Shown: positions 15,104 through 24,426, counted from the stretch's first letter. The stretch: DNA of 64,000 nt from Streptomyces sp. 1-11 (GCF_007176755.1 NZ_BJTV01000010.1:1-64000), one strand, 5' to 3'. Program-made: numbers and translations. Notes: generated from the letters alone by a model not told the origin.

Positions 15104-15265
15104 CGGGCGGCACCGTGCGGCCGGGCGGCGTGGCCCGCCCGCAGATCGTTGCCACCTTCGCCGCATAACAGTAGATTTCGGGCAATCGTTTCGATATGTC
15201 ACCGACAGACGGACCCACGGATGAGCACGCGGGGATGGGCACGCAAGGCCGCGTCGCGGTGACGG

Positions 15266-15297
15266 CCGGTGGTCCGGTGGTCCGGTGGTCCGGTGAC
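15266..15297. repeat. 8-bp tandem repeat, four copies
   Basis: CCGGTGGT is repeated three times and followed by CCGGTGAC. It lies 45 bases upstream of the GNAT gene start, within its probable leader or promoter. Confidence 0.6.
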
Positions 15298-15341
15298 GAC
15301 GCGCTGCCCCACTGCTGACACCGGGAAGGACGACCCCGTCG

Positions 15342-16322
15342 ATGACCGACCTCACGACGACCCCGCGGACCGCGGTCCGGGGCTTCCGCGCGGGCGACGG
15401 GCCTGTGCTGGTGGAGACGTGGCGCCGGAGCGCGCCCGCCGACGCCGTCACGGCGGACCGTTTCCGCTCCCTGGTGCTGCTCGACCCCAACTTCGACCCG
15501 GAGGGGCTCCGCGTCGCCGTCGACGGCAACAGGGTGGTCGGCGCCGCCTACGCGGTGCGCCGGCTGACGCCGCTGGCCGGCACCGATCTGGAGCCGCGGC
15601 AGGGCTGGATCCCGTTCTTCTTCGTCGATCCGGCCGCCCGCGGCCGCGGCCTCGGCCGCCTGCTGCTGACCGAGGCCCTGGACTGGCTGCACGGGCACGG
15701 CCGCACCCGGGTGGACTTCTCCTCGTACACCCCCGACTACGTGCTGCCCGGCCTGGACGCCGAGGAGTACCCGCGGGCCGCCGCGCTGCTGGAGTCCCTG
15801 GGCTTTCGCACGCTGTACGAGGCGACGGCGATGCACCGCGCCCTGGTCGGCTACCGCGTCCCCGGTGACGTCGTACGCCGGCTGGGCGAACTGACGGCGC
15901 TCGGGCACCGGTTCGCCACTCCGTCCGACGACGACCTGGTGGACCTCCTCGCGCTGGCCGGCGGCCACTTCGGCCCGGACTGGGCGTGCACGATCCGCGC
16001 GTGCCTGACCGCGGGCACACCGCTCGACCGGATCGTCGTGGCCCGGGACCCCGCCGGGCGCATGGCCGGCTGGGCGATGCACGGGGCGTTCGACGCGGTG
16101 GACGAGCGGTTCGGCCCGATCGGCGTCCGGGAGGAGATGCGCGGCACCGGGCTCGGTGAGGTCCTGCTGCACCTGGTCCTGGAGCGGATGCGGGCGCGCC
16201 GCGCGCACTCGGCGTGGTTCCTGTGGACCGGGGCGCGGTCACCGGCGGGCCACCTCTACCGCAAGGCCGGCTTCCGCGAGACCCGGGTGTTCCGGGTGCT
16301 GCGCCGGGAGACCGCCCCGTGA
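15342..16322 (+). CDS. Tandem GNAT-family N-acetyltransferase
   Basis: The 326-residue protein has two GNAT modules. The first carries the acetyl-CoA loop in IPFFFVDPAARGRGLGRLLL. The second, C-terminal module carries FGPIGVREEMRGTGLGEVLL followed by RKAGFRETRVFRVLRRE. The ATG at 15342 has a GGAAGGA ribosome site. Its stop overlaps the next gene's GTG as GTGA, so it is translationally coupled to a sugar ABC importer. This suggests that it acetylates the imported compound or a derivative such as an amino sugar, which is inferred from context only. Confidence 0.85.
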   Translation: MTDLTTTPRTAVRGFRAGDGPVLVETWRRSAPADAVTADRFRSLVLLDPNFDPEGLRVAVDGNRVVGAAYAVRRLTPLAGTDLEPRQGWIPFFFVDPAARGRGLGRLLLTEALDWLHGHGRTRVDFSSYTPDYVLPGLDAEEYPRAAALLESLGFRTLYEATAMHRALVGYRVPGDVVRRLGELTALGHRFATPSDDDLVDLLALAGGHFGPDWACTIRACLTAGTPLDRIVVARDPAGRMAGWAMHGAFDAVDERFGPIGVREEMRGTGLGEVLLHLVLERMRARRAHSAWFLWTGARSPAGHLYRKAGFRETRVFRVLRRETAP

Positions 16323-17668
16323 CACCGGCCCGCCGGCCCGGCGCCGCGGGCGGGCTGGGCCGCCGTCACTTCGCCCTCGCGCTTCCCTCGGCGCTGCTCG
16401 CCTCCGGGTGTGCCGCCCGGCACCGGGGCACCGGACGGCCCGGGGACCCGGTCGAGCTGACCCTGCTCTCGCACTACGCGAGCGGGGAGCTGAAGCAGGC
16501 CCTGCAGGGCCCGGTCGACGAGTGGAACGCCACGCACGACCGGGTCAAGGTGCGGACCGAGGCAGTGGAGTTCACGGACCTGCTGACCACCTTCATGGTC
16601 CGGCAGGCCGCGGGCCAGGGCGCCGACATCCTCCACCCGTACTGCCTGTGGAACGGCCAGCTCGTCCGGGCCGGCGTGCTGCGGCCCGCTCCGCCCGAGC
16701 ACGCCGAGGAGATCGGACGCGGCTACGGCGAGGCGGCGGTCCGGTCCGCTTCGGTGGCCGGCCGGGTCTACGGCTACCCCACCGAGGTGCAGACGTACGC
16801 GCTCTACTACAACAGGCGGCTGCTGCGCGCGGCCGGCCTCGACGGACCGCCGCGCACCTGGCGGGAGCTGGAGGACGCGGCCCACCGCACCGCCCGGCGG
16901 GACCGGTACGGCAACACGCTGGTGCAGGGGTTCGGCCTGTCCACGTACGACGACTCCACGACGGTCGGCCAGACCCTCGCCCTGCTCAACGCGGCCGGCG
17001 GCAGGTTCGTCTCCGCCGACGGCCGGAGCACCGCCATCGACTCGGCTGCCGGCCGGGCTGTGTTCGACCTGGAGCACCGGCTCGTGGTCACGGGCGCGAG
17101 CGCGCCCGGCGTCAACGTCTACCAGGCGTTCCCGTCCGGGCAGGTGGCCATGGTGGTGGGCGCCGGCTGGTGGACCGGGAGCCTGAAGGAGCTGATGGGC
17201 GCCGGCTACCGGGACGTCGGCGTCGCGCCCGTGCCGCTTCCCGCGGCGGGCCGTGGGCCCGGGACGCTCTCCACCGGCTTCATGCTGGGCGTCAACACGG
17301 CCTGCGAACACCCGCGCGAGGCCTGGGAGTTCCTGCGCTGGCTCAACACCGAGAAGGTGGTTGTGAAAGGCGCCGGCAAGGGTGCGGCGGCGACCCGGAT
17401 GAGCGCCCTGCAGGTGTCGGTCGGCTCGCTGACCGGCCGCGCCGACGACATGCGGACCCTGCTGAGCGGGGGCGGGGATCCGAACCTGCGCTGCTTCCTG
17501 GACGCGCTGGCGTACGCGGTGCCGGAGCCGAACGTGCCGGGCGCGCAGCAGGCCAAGTCGCTGCTGCGCAAGAACATCGAGGCCCTGTGGACCGGTCAGC
17601 GGTCGGTGGACGAGGCGCTGCGAGCCACCCGCCGCCAGGTCGACCAGGAGGTGTCGCGCTCGTGGTGA
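16319..17668 (+). CDS. ABC transporter sugar-binding lipoprotein, Tat-type signal
   Basis: This 449-residue extracellular solute-binding protein of family 1 starts with GTG overlapping the GNAT stop. The N-terminus has LGRRHFALALPSALLASGC, combining a twin-arginine motif with a lipobox (Cys 31). Family features are HYASGELKQALQGPVDEWNA, AAGQGADILHPYCLWNGQLV, YGYPTEVQTYALYYNRRLL and GWWTGSLKELM. It should capture an oligosaccharide or amino sugar outside the cell and deliver it to the two following permeases. Confidence 0.9.
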   Translation: MTPARRPGAAGGLGRRHFALALPSALLASGCAARHRGTGRPGDPVELTLLSHYASGELKQALQGPVDEWNATHDRVKVRTEAVEFTDLLTTFMVRQAAGQGADILHPYCLWNGQLVRAGVLRPAPPEHAEEIGRGYGEAAVRSASVAGRVYGYPTEVQTYALYYNRRLLRAAGLDGPPRTWRELEDAAHRTARRDRYGNTLVQGFGLSTYDDSTTVGQTLALLNAAGGRFVSADGRSTAIDSAAGRAVFDLEHRLVVTGASAPGVNVYQAFPSGQVAMVVGAGWWTGSLKELMGAGYRDVGVAPVPLPAAGRGPGTLSTGFMLGVNTACEHPREAWEFLRWLNTEKVVVKGAGKGAAATRMSALQVSVGSLTGRADDMRTLLSGGGDPNLRCFLDALAYAVPEPNVPGAQQAKSLLRKNIEALWTGQRSVDEALRATRRQVDQEVSRSW

Positions 17669-18627
17669 ACACGCTGGCGCCGCCGCCCGCAGGGCGGACG
17701 GCGCGGGACACGCAGGACACGGTGCGCGGAGCCGCTGTCCGCCCCGGGCGGGCCAGGCGCCGCCAGATCGCCGTGGCCTACCTCTTCCTGGCGCCGACGC
17801 TGCTGTTCTTCGCGGTGTTCCTGTTCCTGCCGCTCGGTTTCGCGCTGCTGCTGTCGATGTCCCGCTGGACCGGGTTCGAGCTCGGCGACATCGAGCCGGT
17901 GGGCCTGGACAACTTCGCCCGCCTGTTCGCGGACGGGTCGGCCTTCCTGACCCCGGTCCTCACGAACACACTCCTGTACGCGCTGGGCACCGTGGTGCTC
18001 GCGCTCGGCGGCTCGGTGGTCGTCGCCACCTGCATCGACAAGCTGCGGTTCCAGGGGCTGTGGCGCACCCTGTACTTCCTGCCGATCGTCACCACCGTCG
18101 TCGCCGTCGGCAACGTGTGGAAGTACATGTACGAGCCGGGCGGCCTGGTCAACGGCGTGCTGAACGCGTTCGGGGCCGGCTCGGTGGCCTTCCTGCAGGA
18201 CCCGGGCACCGCACTGCCCTCGGTCGTGGTCGTCCAGGCCTGGGCGTCGGTCGGCTCCGCGATCCTCGTCCTGACCGCCGGGCTGAAGTCGGTCCCCGGG
18301 TCGTACTACGAGGCGGCCGAACTCGACGGCGCCGGGCCCGTCACCGTCTTCCTCCGGATCACCCTGCCGCTGCTGCGGCCGTCCCTGCTGTTCGTGTGCG
18401 TGACCCAGTTCCTGACCGGTCTGCAGTCGTTCGCGCTGATCACCGTGATGACGAGGGGCGGGCCCGGCGACGCGACCGCCGTCGCGGCGCTGGAGATGTA
18501 CCGGCAGGCCTTCGCGTACGGCGACTGGGGCACCGCGAGCGCCGCCGCCTTCGTGCTGTTCCTGGTGGTCCTCGTGGTGACCCTGGCGCAGTTGCTGCTC
18601 TTCCGGCGCACGGGGGAGGACGCGTGA
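17662..18627 (+). CDS. ABC sugar transporter permease (MalF-like)
   Basis: This is an approximately 321-residue inner-membrane protein with six hydrophobic segments. The first is AVAYLFLAPTLLFFAVFLFL and the last is FVLFLVVLVVTLAQLLLF. The EAA loop that contacts the ATPase is YEAAELDGAGPVTVFLRITL. AGGAGG at 17646-17651 gives better spacing to the GTG at 17662 than to the GTG at 17665. It overlaps the binding-protein stop. No ATPase gene is in the operon, so a shared MsiK-type ATPase is likely. Confidence 0.9.
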   Translation: MVNTLAPPPAGRTARDTQDTVRGAAVRPGRARRRQIAVAYLFLAPTLLFFAVFLFLPLGFALLLSMSRWTGFELGDIEPVGLDNFARLFADGSAFLTPVLTNTLLYALGTVVLALGGSVVVATCIDKLRFQGLWRTLYFLPIVTTVVAVGNVWKYMYEPGGLVNGVLNAFGAGSVAFLQDPGTALPSVVVVQAWASVGSAILVLTAGLKSVPGSYYEAAELDGAGPVTVFLRITLPLLRPSLLFVCVTQFLTGLQSFALITVMTRGGPGDATAVAALEMYRQAFAYGDWGTASAAAFVLFLVVLVVTLAQLLLFRRTGEDA

Positions 18628-19493
18628 TCCGCCGCCGTTCCCCGTGGCTGTCGTACCTGCTGGTGGTGAGCGGCGCCGTCATCACCATGGTGCCCTTCCT
18701 GGACATGGTGATGACGTCCTTCAAGGGGCCCGGCGAGGCCGGCACGCTGCCGTACCGGTTCCTGCCGAAGGCGTTCGACCTGTCCAACTACCGGCGGGCC
18801 GTCGAGCAGCTCGATCTTCCGGTGCTCTTCCGCAACAGCGTGGTGGCCACCGCGGTGATCACCGGTTCGGTGCTGCTGACGTCGTCGCTGGCCGGCTACG
18901 CGCTGGCCAAACTCCGCTTTCCCGGCAGGCAATTCGTCTTCCGCCTGGTGCTGTCGACGATGATGTTCCCGCCGTTCCTCTTCTTCGTCCCCCACTTCCT
19001 GATCCTGGTGCACTGGCCGCTGGCGGGCGGCAACGACCTGCTCGGGCGCGGCGGCGCGGGTCTGACCGCCGGCATCGTGGCGCTCACCGTGCCGTTCCTC
19101 GTCAACGGGTTCGGGATCTTCCTGATGCGCCAGTTCATGGTCTCGATCCCGGACGAGGTGCTGGAGGCCGCGCGGATCGACGGGGCCGGCGAGTTCGCGG
19201 TGTGGTGGCGGATCGTGGTGCCGCAGACCAAGCCGGTCGTGGTGACGCTCGGGCTGCTGACCTTCGTGGACGCCTGGAACGAGTACATCTGGGCGCTGCT
19301 CGTCTCGACCGCCGACCCGGACGTGATGACGCTGCCCGTGGGCATCCAGCTCCTGCAGGACCACGTCGACCCGGCCCGCACGATGCCCGTCGTCATGGCC
19401 GGCCTGGTGCTGAGCGTCCTGCCGGTGCTGACCGTGTTCCTGCTGCTGCAGAAGCACTACATCCGGGGGGTCCTGCTCAGCGGGCTGAAGTGA
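18624..19493 (+). CDS. ABC sugar transporter permease (MalG-like)
   Basis: This 289-residue permease starts with GTG overlapping the previous stop as GTGA. Membrane segments include LSYLLVVSGAVITMVPFLDM and TAGIVALTVPFLVNGFGIFL. The EAA loop is LEAARIDGAGEFAVWWRIVV, and it ends KHYIRGVLLSGLK, the typical MalG-type C-terminus. It pairs with the preceding permease to form the translocation pore. Confidence 0.92.
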   Translation: MIRRRSPWLSYLLVVSGAVITMVPFLDMVMTSFKGPGEAGTLPYRFLPKAFDLSNYRRAVEQLDLPVLFRNSVVATAVITGSVLLTSSLAGYALAKLRFPGRQFVFRLVLSTMMFPPFLFFVPHFLILVHWPLAGGNDLLGRGGAGLTAGIVALTVPFLVNGFGIFLMRQFMVSIPDEVLEAARIDGAGEFAVWWRIVVPQTKPVVVTLGLLTFVDAWNEYIWALLVSTADPDVMTLPVGIQLLQDHVDPARTMPVVMAGLVLSVLPVLTVFLLLQKHYIRGVLLSGLK

Positions 19494-19600
19494 GCGGCCC
19501 TCCGACAGGACGTGCGCCGGGAGTGGGCACACACTGGATCCGTGCGGAGGCGAGCCGCCGGAGGAAGCGTCGCGCCCGCGTTCACGAGGAGGCCGGAATC

Positions 19601-19897
19601 ATGGTCCAGACATCTTGGACGACGCAGGGCGTCTTCACGGGGCCGGGGGGCGTCCGCACCGACGAGGCCGGGATCGTCACCGGCGATCTGACCGTGCACA
19701 CCACATGGGACGCCAGGCAGGCCGTCGTCCAGGTCCAGTACACCGGGACCTCCCTGTGGTACACGCTGACCGGAAGCCCGGTGCCCTGCTCCTCGCAGCC
19801 GGAGAGCAGGGACCTGCACCAGGCGGTGGTCGAGGCGGTCCGGGCGGGCGGCGGAGCCACGGTCCCGCGCTACGACCGGCAGTGGGCGCGCCCCTGA
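19601..19897 (+). CDS. Small conserved hypothetical protein
   Basis: The ATG at 19601 has AGGAGG eight bases upstream. The 98-residue protein begins MVQTSWTTQGVFTGPGGVRT and contains VHTTWDARQAVVQVQYTGTS followed by LWYTLTGSPVPCSSQPESRD. It looks like a compact beta-rich soluble protein with a C-terminal helix. I do not recognise the family. It sits 108 bases after the ABC permease on the same strand, possibly in its own unit. Confidence 0.7.
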   Translation: MVQTSWTTQGVFTGPGGVRTDEAGIVTGDLTVHTTWDARQAVVQVQYTGTSLWYTLTGSPVPCSSQPESRDLHQAVVEAVRAGGGATVPRYDRQWARP

Positions 19898-19976
19898 TCC
19901 ACCGCGCGAGACAGCGCACATGGGTAGTGGAATATTCAACGAACCCACTCCGTTGTGGCCGTCGAAGGAGGTCACA

Positions 19977-20339
19977 GTGGAGACGCAACGAGTGGAGACC
20001 ACGTACTACGACCACGGCACCCCGGCCGAGCGCTGGGAGCGCGCCCGGCTGTTCTTCGAGGCCAAGGACTACACGGCCGCGGCGCGGGTGCTGGCGCGAC
20101 TGGTCGAGGAGGTGCCGGAGCAGACCGGGCCCCGGCTGCTGCTGGCCCGCGCCTACTACCACTCCGCCCAGTTGCGCCGCGCGGAGGCCGAGCTGAGGAT
20201 CATCGTGGAGCGGGACCCGGTGGAGCACTACGCCCGGCTGATGCTGGGGCGCACGCTGCAGCGGCAGGCCCGGCACGACGAGGCGGCCCCGCACCTGCGG
20301 ATCGCCGCCGCGCTCGCGGGTGACTTCCCCGAGGAGTGA
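19977..20339 (+). CDS. Tetratricopeptide-repeat small protein
   Basis: The GTG at 19977 has AAGGAGG five bases upstream and is preferred over an ATG at 19920 that lacks one. The 120-residue protein contains about three TPR units: ERARLFFEAKDYTAAARVLA, GPRLLLARAYYHSAQLRRAE and HYARLMLGRTLQRQARHDEA. TPR proteins scaffold protein-protein contacts; the partner is unknown. A 14-bp perfect terminator follows. Confidence 0.85.
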   Translation: METQRVETTYYDHGTPAERWERARLFFEAKDYTAAARVLARLVEEVPEQTGPRLLLARAYYHSAQLRRAEAELRIIVERDPVEHYARLMLGRTLQRQARHDEAAPHLRIAAALAGDFPEE

Positions 20340-20351
20340 ACGACGCCGCCC

Positions 20352-20383
20352 AGGGGCCCGGTTCCGGTGGGAACCGGGCCCCT
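20352..20383 (+). terminator. Strong terminator hairpin, 14-bp perfect stem
   Basis: AGGGGCCCGGTTCC (20352-20365) and its complement (20370-20383) flank a GGTG loop, 12 bases after the TPR gene stop. The same GGTG loop is used by the terminator at 27775. Confidence 0.85.
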
Positions 20384-20481
20384 GCCGCTGCCGCACGCGG
20401 GGCGCGCTCCGGCACCCCGGGCCCCGGGGTGTTGGCGGCCGGCACCGCGCGCGAGCCGGGCGGGCATGGCATTCTGACGCG

Positions 20482-21126
20482 ATGGCAGCTCCCAGTGATC
20501 AGGCACCTGTCGCCGAGCGGGTCGAGGAACTCCTCGCCGCCGGCGGCCCCTTGCCCATCGTCGCGGCCGGCCGGCCGGTCCTCAGGCGCGGCACCGAGGC
20601 GTACGACGGCCAGCTCGGCCCCGCCCTGCTGGCCCGGTTCGTCGAGGCGCTGCGCCTGACGATGCACGCGGCACCCGGCGTGGGCCTGGCCGCGCCGCAG
20701 GTCGGCATCCCGCTGCGGATCGCGGTCATCGAGGACCCGGCGCCGGTAGCGGAGGAGGTGGCGCGGGTCCGCGGCCGGGTGCCGCAGCCGTTCCGGGTCC
20801 TGGTCAACCCCTCGTACGAGCCGGTGGGCAGCGCCCGTGCCGCGTTCTTCGAGGGCTGCCTGAGCGTGCCGGGCTGGCAGGCCGTGGTGGCGCGGCACGC
20901 CGAGGTGCGGCTGCGCGGCGAGGACGAGCACGGCGGCCCGCTGGACGAGGTGTTCACCGGCTGGCCCGCCCGTATCGTCCAGCACGAGACGGACCATCTC
21001 GACGGCGTGCTCTACCTCGACCGCGCGCAGCCCCGCTCGCTGTCCACGAACGAGGCGGTGGCCGCCCTGTGGGCGCAGCCGGAACCGCGTGCGGCGGCCG
21101 ACGCGCTCGGCTTCGAACTGTCCTAG
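20482..21126 (+). CDS. def: Peptide deformylase
   Basis: This 214-residue protein has all three deformylase motifs: GVGLAAPQVG at about 66-75, EGCLSVP with metal Cys126, and HETDHLDG with metal ligands H168 and H172 and catalytic E169. It removes the N-formyl group from new proteins. The ATG at 20482 has only a poor ribosome site. Streptomyces carry several def copies, so this may be an additional one. Confidence 0.95.
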   Translation: MAAPSDQAPVAERVEELLAAGGPLPIVAAGRPVLRRGTEAYDGQLGPALLARFVEALRLTMHAAPGVGLAAPQVGIPLRIAVIEDPAPVAEEVARVRGRVPQPFRVLVNPSYEPVGSARAAFFEGCLSVPGWQAVVARHAEVRLRGEDEHGGPLDEVFTGWPARIVQHETDHLDGVLYLDRAQPRSLSTNEAVAALWAQPEPRAAADALGFELS

Positions 21127-21204
21127 GGCCCGTCCGACCATTCCCGCCGGGCCCGCGACGCCTGGCACCGCGGACCGTCCGACGCGCATGGTCGGACAGG
21201 CCCT
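21125..21204. repeat. 17-bp inverted repeat with alternative pairings
   Basis: AGGGCCCGTCCGACCAT (21125-21141) is complementary with one mismatch to 21188-21204. A second GTCCGAC at 21177-21183 can compete for the same GTCGGAC (21191-21197). It lies between the convergent def and FAD oxidoreductase genes, so it may serve as a bidirectional terminator. Confidence 0.6.
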
Positions 21205-21215
21205 GGCCCGGCGGC

Positions 21216-22646
21216 TCAGTTGTCCCGGTAGGCCTCCAGCAGCCGCAGCCACACCTCGCTCAGCGTCGGGTACGACGGTACGGCGTGCCAGAGCCGGCCG
21301 ACCGGGACCCGGCCGACGACCGCGACGGTGGCGGAGTGGATGAGCTCGCCGACGCCGGGGCCGACGAAGGTGACCCCGCGCAGGATCTCCTCCTCCAGGT
21401 CGACGACCATGCGGGCGCGGCCTTTGTAGCCGTCGCCGTACAGTCCGGCGCCCGCGACCGAGGAGAACTCGACGTCGACGGCGCGGACGCGGTGCCCGGC
21501 CTGTTCCGCCTCGGCCAGGGAGAGTCCCACGGCGGCGGCCTCCGGGTCGGTGAAGACGACCTGGGGCACGGCGTGGTGGTCGGCGGTGGCCGCGTGCGCG
21601 CCCCAGGGCTCCTCCGCCGCTTCGTTGCCCGCGGCGCGCGCGGCGATCGCGGCGCCCGCGATCCGGGCCTGGTACTTGCCCTGGTGGGTGAGGAGGGCGC
21701 GGTGGTTGACGTCGCCGACCGCGTACAGCCAGTCGGTGCCGGTGACCAGGAGGCTGTCGTCGACGTCGAGCCAGGAGCCGGGTTCCAGGCCGACGGTGTC
21801 CAGGCCGATGTCCTCGGTCCGCGGGGCGCGCCCGGTGGCGAAGAGGATCTCGTCGGCCTCGATGCGGTCGCCGGCGCCGGTGACGGCCACGACCGTGCCG
21901 TTCTCCCGGGAGACGGACTCCACGGAGGTGCCGGTGCGGACGTCCACGCCCGCCTCGGTGAGCGCGTCGGCGACCAGTTCCCCGGCGAACGGCTCCATCC
22001 GGCTCAGCAGGCCCTTGCCCCGCACCAGCAGGGTGACCCGGGAGCCGAGGGCCTGCCAGGCGGTGGCCATCTCGGTGGCGACCACCCCGCCGCCGACGAC
22101 GATCAGCCGTCCCGGGGCCGACTTGGCGCTGGTGGCCTCGCGGCTGGTCCACGGCTTGACCGCGTCCAGGCCCGGCAGGCCGGGCAGCCGGGCGCTGGTG
22201 CCGGTGCACACCGCCACGGCGTGCCGGGCGGTGAGCGTGGTGACCGTGCCGTCGGGGCCGGTCACGGTGACTGTGCGGGGGCCGTCCAGCCGGCCCTGAC
22301 CGCGGTACAGGTCGGCGCCGGTGCCCTCCAGCCATTGGATCTGGCCGTCGTCCTGCCAGTGCGAGGTGTAGTCGTCCCGGCGGGCGAGGACCGCCGGCGT
22401 GTCGAGGGGGCCCTGGACCGCTTGCTCCAGGCCGGGCAGGCGGCGCGCGTCGGCCTGGGCGATCACCGGCCTGAGCAGCGCCTTGCTGGGCATGCACGCC
22501 CAGTACGAGCATTCGCCGCCGACCAGTTCGCTCTCCACGACCGCGGTGGTGAGGCCGGCCGCACGGGTGCGGTCGGCGACGTTCTCCCCCACGGGCCCGG
22601 CCCCGAGCACCACGACGTCGTACGCGATGGATTCCGTTTCCGTCAT
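21216..22646 (-). CDS. Pyridine nucleotide-disulfide oxidoreductase (lipoamide dehydrogenase/mercuric reductase-like)
   Basis: The 476-residue protein begins MTETESIAYDVVVLGAGPVG with the FAD-binding loop. The redox pair C46/C51 is in GGECSYWACMPSKALL. The NAD(P) loop is LIVVGGGVVATEMATAW, the second FAD motif is LYAVGDVNHRALLTHQGKYQ, and the dimerisation domain ends WHAVPSYPTLSEVWLRLLE. That ending lacks the usual HAHPT motif of true lipoamide dehydrogenases, so the disulfide substrate is uncertain. It is divergent from thioredoxin, which suggests a thiol-redox role. Confidence 0.9.
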   Translation of the reverse strand: MTETESIAYDVVVLGAGPVGENVADRTRAAGLTTAVVESELVGGECSYWACMPSKALLRPVIAQADARRLPGLEQAVQGPLDTPAVLARRDDYTSHWQDDGQIQWLEGTGADLYRGQGRLDGPRTVTVTGPDGTVTTLTARHAVAVCTGTSARLPGLPGLDAVKPWTSREATSAKSAPGRLIVVGGGVVATEMATAWQALGSRVTLLVRGKGLLSRMEPFAGELVADALTEAGVDVRTGTSVESVSRENGTVVAVTGAGDRIEADEILFATGRAPRTEDIGLDTVGLEPGSWLDVDDSLLVTGTDWLYAVGDVNHRALLTHQGKYQARIAGAAIAARAAGNEAAEEPWGAHAATADHHAVPQVVFTDPEAAAVGLSLAEAEQAGHRVRAVDVEFSSVAGAGLYGDGYKGRARMVVDLEEEILRGVTFVGPGVGELIHSATVAVVGRVPVGRLWHAVPSYPTLSEVWLRLLEAYRDN

Positions 22647-22728
22647 GGGGTCAGTCTGGTGGGTGGTTGGCGCTGAGGCCACACGGGTAGGCGCGCGGGA
22701 CACACGCGTGTCCGCACGGAACACTCGT

Positions 22729-22754
22729 GGAATAGGCGGCCGGGCCGCCGTGTT
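22729..22754 (+). promoter_or_regulatory. SigR-type promoter for thioredoxin
   Basis: GGAAT (22729-22733), exactly 18 bases, then GTT (22752-22754). This is the consensus spacing of the Streptomyces thiol-oxidative-stress sigma factor SigR. The site is 44 bases before the thioredoxin ATG and implies a transcript start near 22760. Confidence 0.8.
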
Positions 22755-22797
22755 TCCGCCGACGGCACACCCCACACCAGGAAGAGGGAAACAGGCC

Positions 22798-23181
<384 letters not shown>

Positions 23182-23193
23182 CCCGGTCCCGGG

Positions 23194-23228
23194 AACGGCC
23201 CGTGGCGCAGGGCGCGCCACGGGCCGTT
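23194..23228. terminator. Bidirectional terminator, 15-bp perfect stem
   Basis: AACGGCCCGTGGCGC (23194-23208) pairs with its exact complement (23214-23228) over a five-base loop. It lies between the convergent thioredoxin and LacI genes. Confidence 0.85.
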
Positions 23229-23266
23229 CGCGTCCGTACGGGCCGGCGCCCTGGCCGGCGGCGCGG

Positions 23267-24301
23267 TCAGCCGGACTCGCGGGGCACGAGCGTGGCGCCG
23301 AGCACCCGGTGCACCTCGGGCTCGCCGCCGGGTTCCCGGACCGCGCGGTCGACGAGTTCCGCCAGGTCCCGGCCGGAGGGCAGCTCGACGTGGACGGTGG
23401 TCAGCCGCGGGCGCAGCAGCCGGCCGAGCATCAGGTCGTCGGCGCCGACCACGGCGACGTCCTCGGGGACGCGGACGCCCTCGTCCTGCAGGGCGCGCAT
23501 CAGCAGCATCGCGTACTCGTCGTTGTAGGCGAAGACCGCGTCGAGTCCCGTTCCGCGCCAGCGGGCGGCCAGCCGGGCGGCGGCCTGCTCCGTGTACGCC
23601 AGCGGCAGTGCGGTCACGGTCGCGTCGGTGCCGCGCACCGCCCGGCGGACGCCGGCCAGCCGGGGCCGGGAGAACGCCTCGAGTCCGGCTTCCGCGGGGA
23701 CGACCACGCCGATCCGGCGGCGCCCGCCGGCGTGCAGGTGGGCGCCGGCGCAGTGGCCGACGGCCTCGTGGTCCATCAGCAGGGCGTGGGCGCCCTCGAC
23801 CCGCTCGGGACCGAGGGTCACCACGGCCCGGGCGCCGGACCGTCTGAGCACCGCGACGCCCGGCGGGCCGAGGCCCGCGCCGGGCACCAGGACGGCCACG
23901 GGGCGCAACTCGGCCCAGGCGCGGGCGGCTTCGTCGCCCTGGAGGCCGACGGTCCCGTATTGGACCACCGTGTAGTCGAGGCGGCCGAGAGCGGACTGCA
24001 GTTCGGCGAGGAAGCGGCTGTAGAGGGGGCCCGCCGGGATCGCGGGGGCGGGCATGAGGACCATGCGGCTGTGCCCGGCCCGCAGGCTGCGGGCGGCGGC
24101 GTGGGGGACGTACCCCAGTTCCCGGGCGGCCTCGCGGACGCGGCGGCGCGTCGGCTCGCTGATCCGGACGGCCGTGGCGTTGTTGAGGACGTAGGAGACG
24201 GTCGCGCGCGAGACGCCGGCCAGCCGGGCCACGTCGGCACTCGTGGGGACGGAGTGCTGCGCCGGCACCGCGGACGGCGGCGTGTTCGGTATCTGCACCA
24301 T
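23267..24301 (-). CDS. LacI-family transcriptional regulator
   Basis: This 344-residue protein begins MVQIPNTPPSAVPAQHSVPT. The HTH and hinge follow: SADVARLAGVSRATVSYVLN and REAARELGYVPHAAARSLRA. The rest is a periplasmic-binding-like sensor domain (VLVPGAGLGPPGVAVLRRSG, DAVFAYNDEYAMLLMRALQD). An alternative ATG at 24311-24313 is in frame. It probably responds to a sugar or nucleoside. The target is not obvious, since the divergent neighbour is a TetR gene with its own operator. Confidence 0.9.
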   Translation of the reverse strand: MVQIPNTPPSAVPAQHSVPTSADVARLAGVSRATVSYVLNNATAVRISEPTRRRVREAARELGYVPHAAARSLRAGHSRMVLMPAPAIPAGPLYSRFLAELQSALGRLDYTVVQYGTVGLQGDEAARAWAELRPVAVLVPGAGLGPPGVAVLRRSGARAVVTLGPERVEGAHALLMDHEAVGHCAGAHLHAGGRRRIGVVVPAEAGLEAFSRPRLAGVRRAVRGTDATVTALPLAYTEQAAARLAARWRGTGLDAVFAYNDEYAMLLMRALQDEGVRVPEDVAVVGADDLMLGRLLRPRLTTVHVELPSGRDLAELVDRAVREPGGEPEVHRVLGATLVPRESG

Positions 24302-24426
24302 GACAGACGGCATCTTGGCAGAGGGGCCGGGGCGGGGGTCGGCCGGGGGAACGTCGTTCACCGTTGCACCAACACGGCCCGCAGGGCGCACGACTGACGC
24401 CGGGCGCTCGCCGGACCCGAGGTGCG

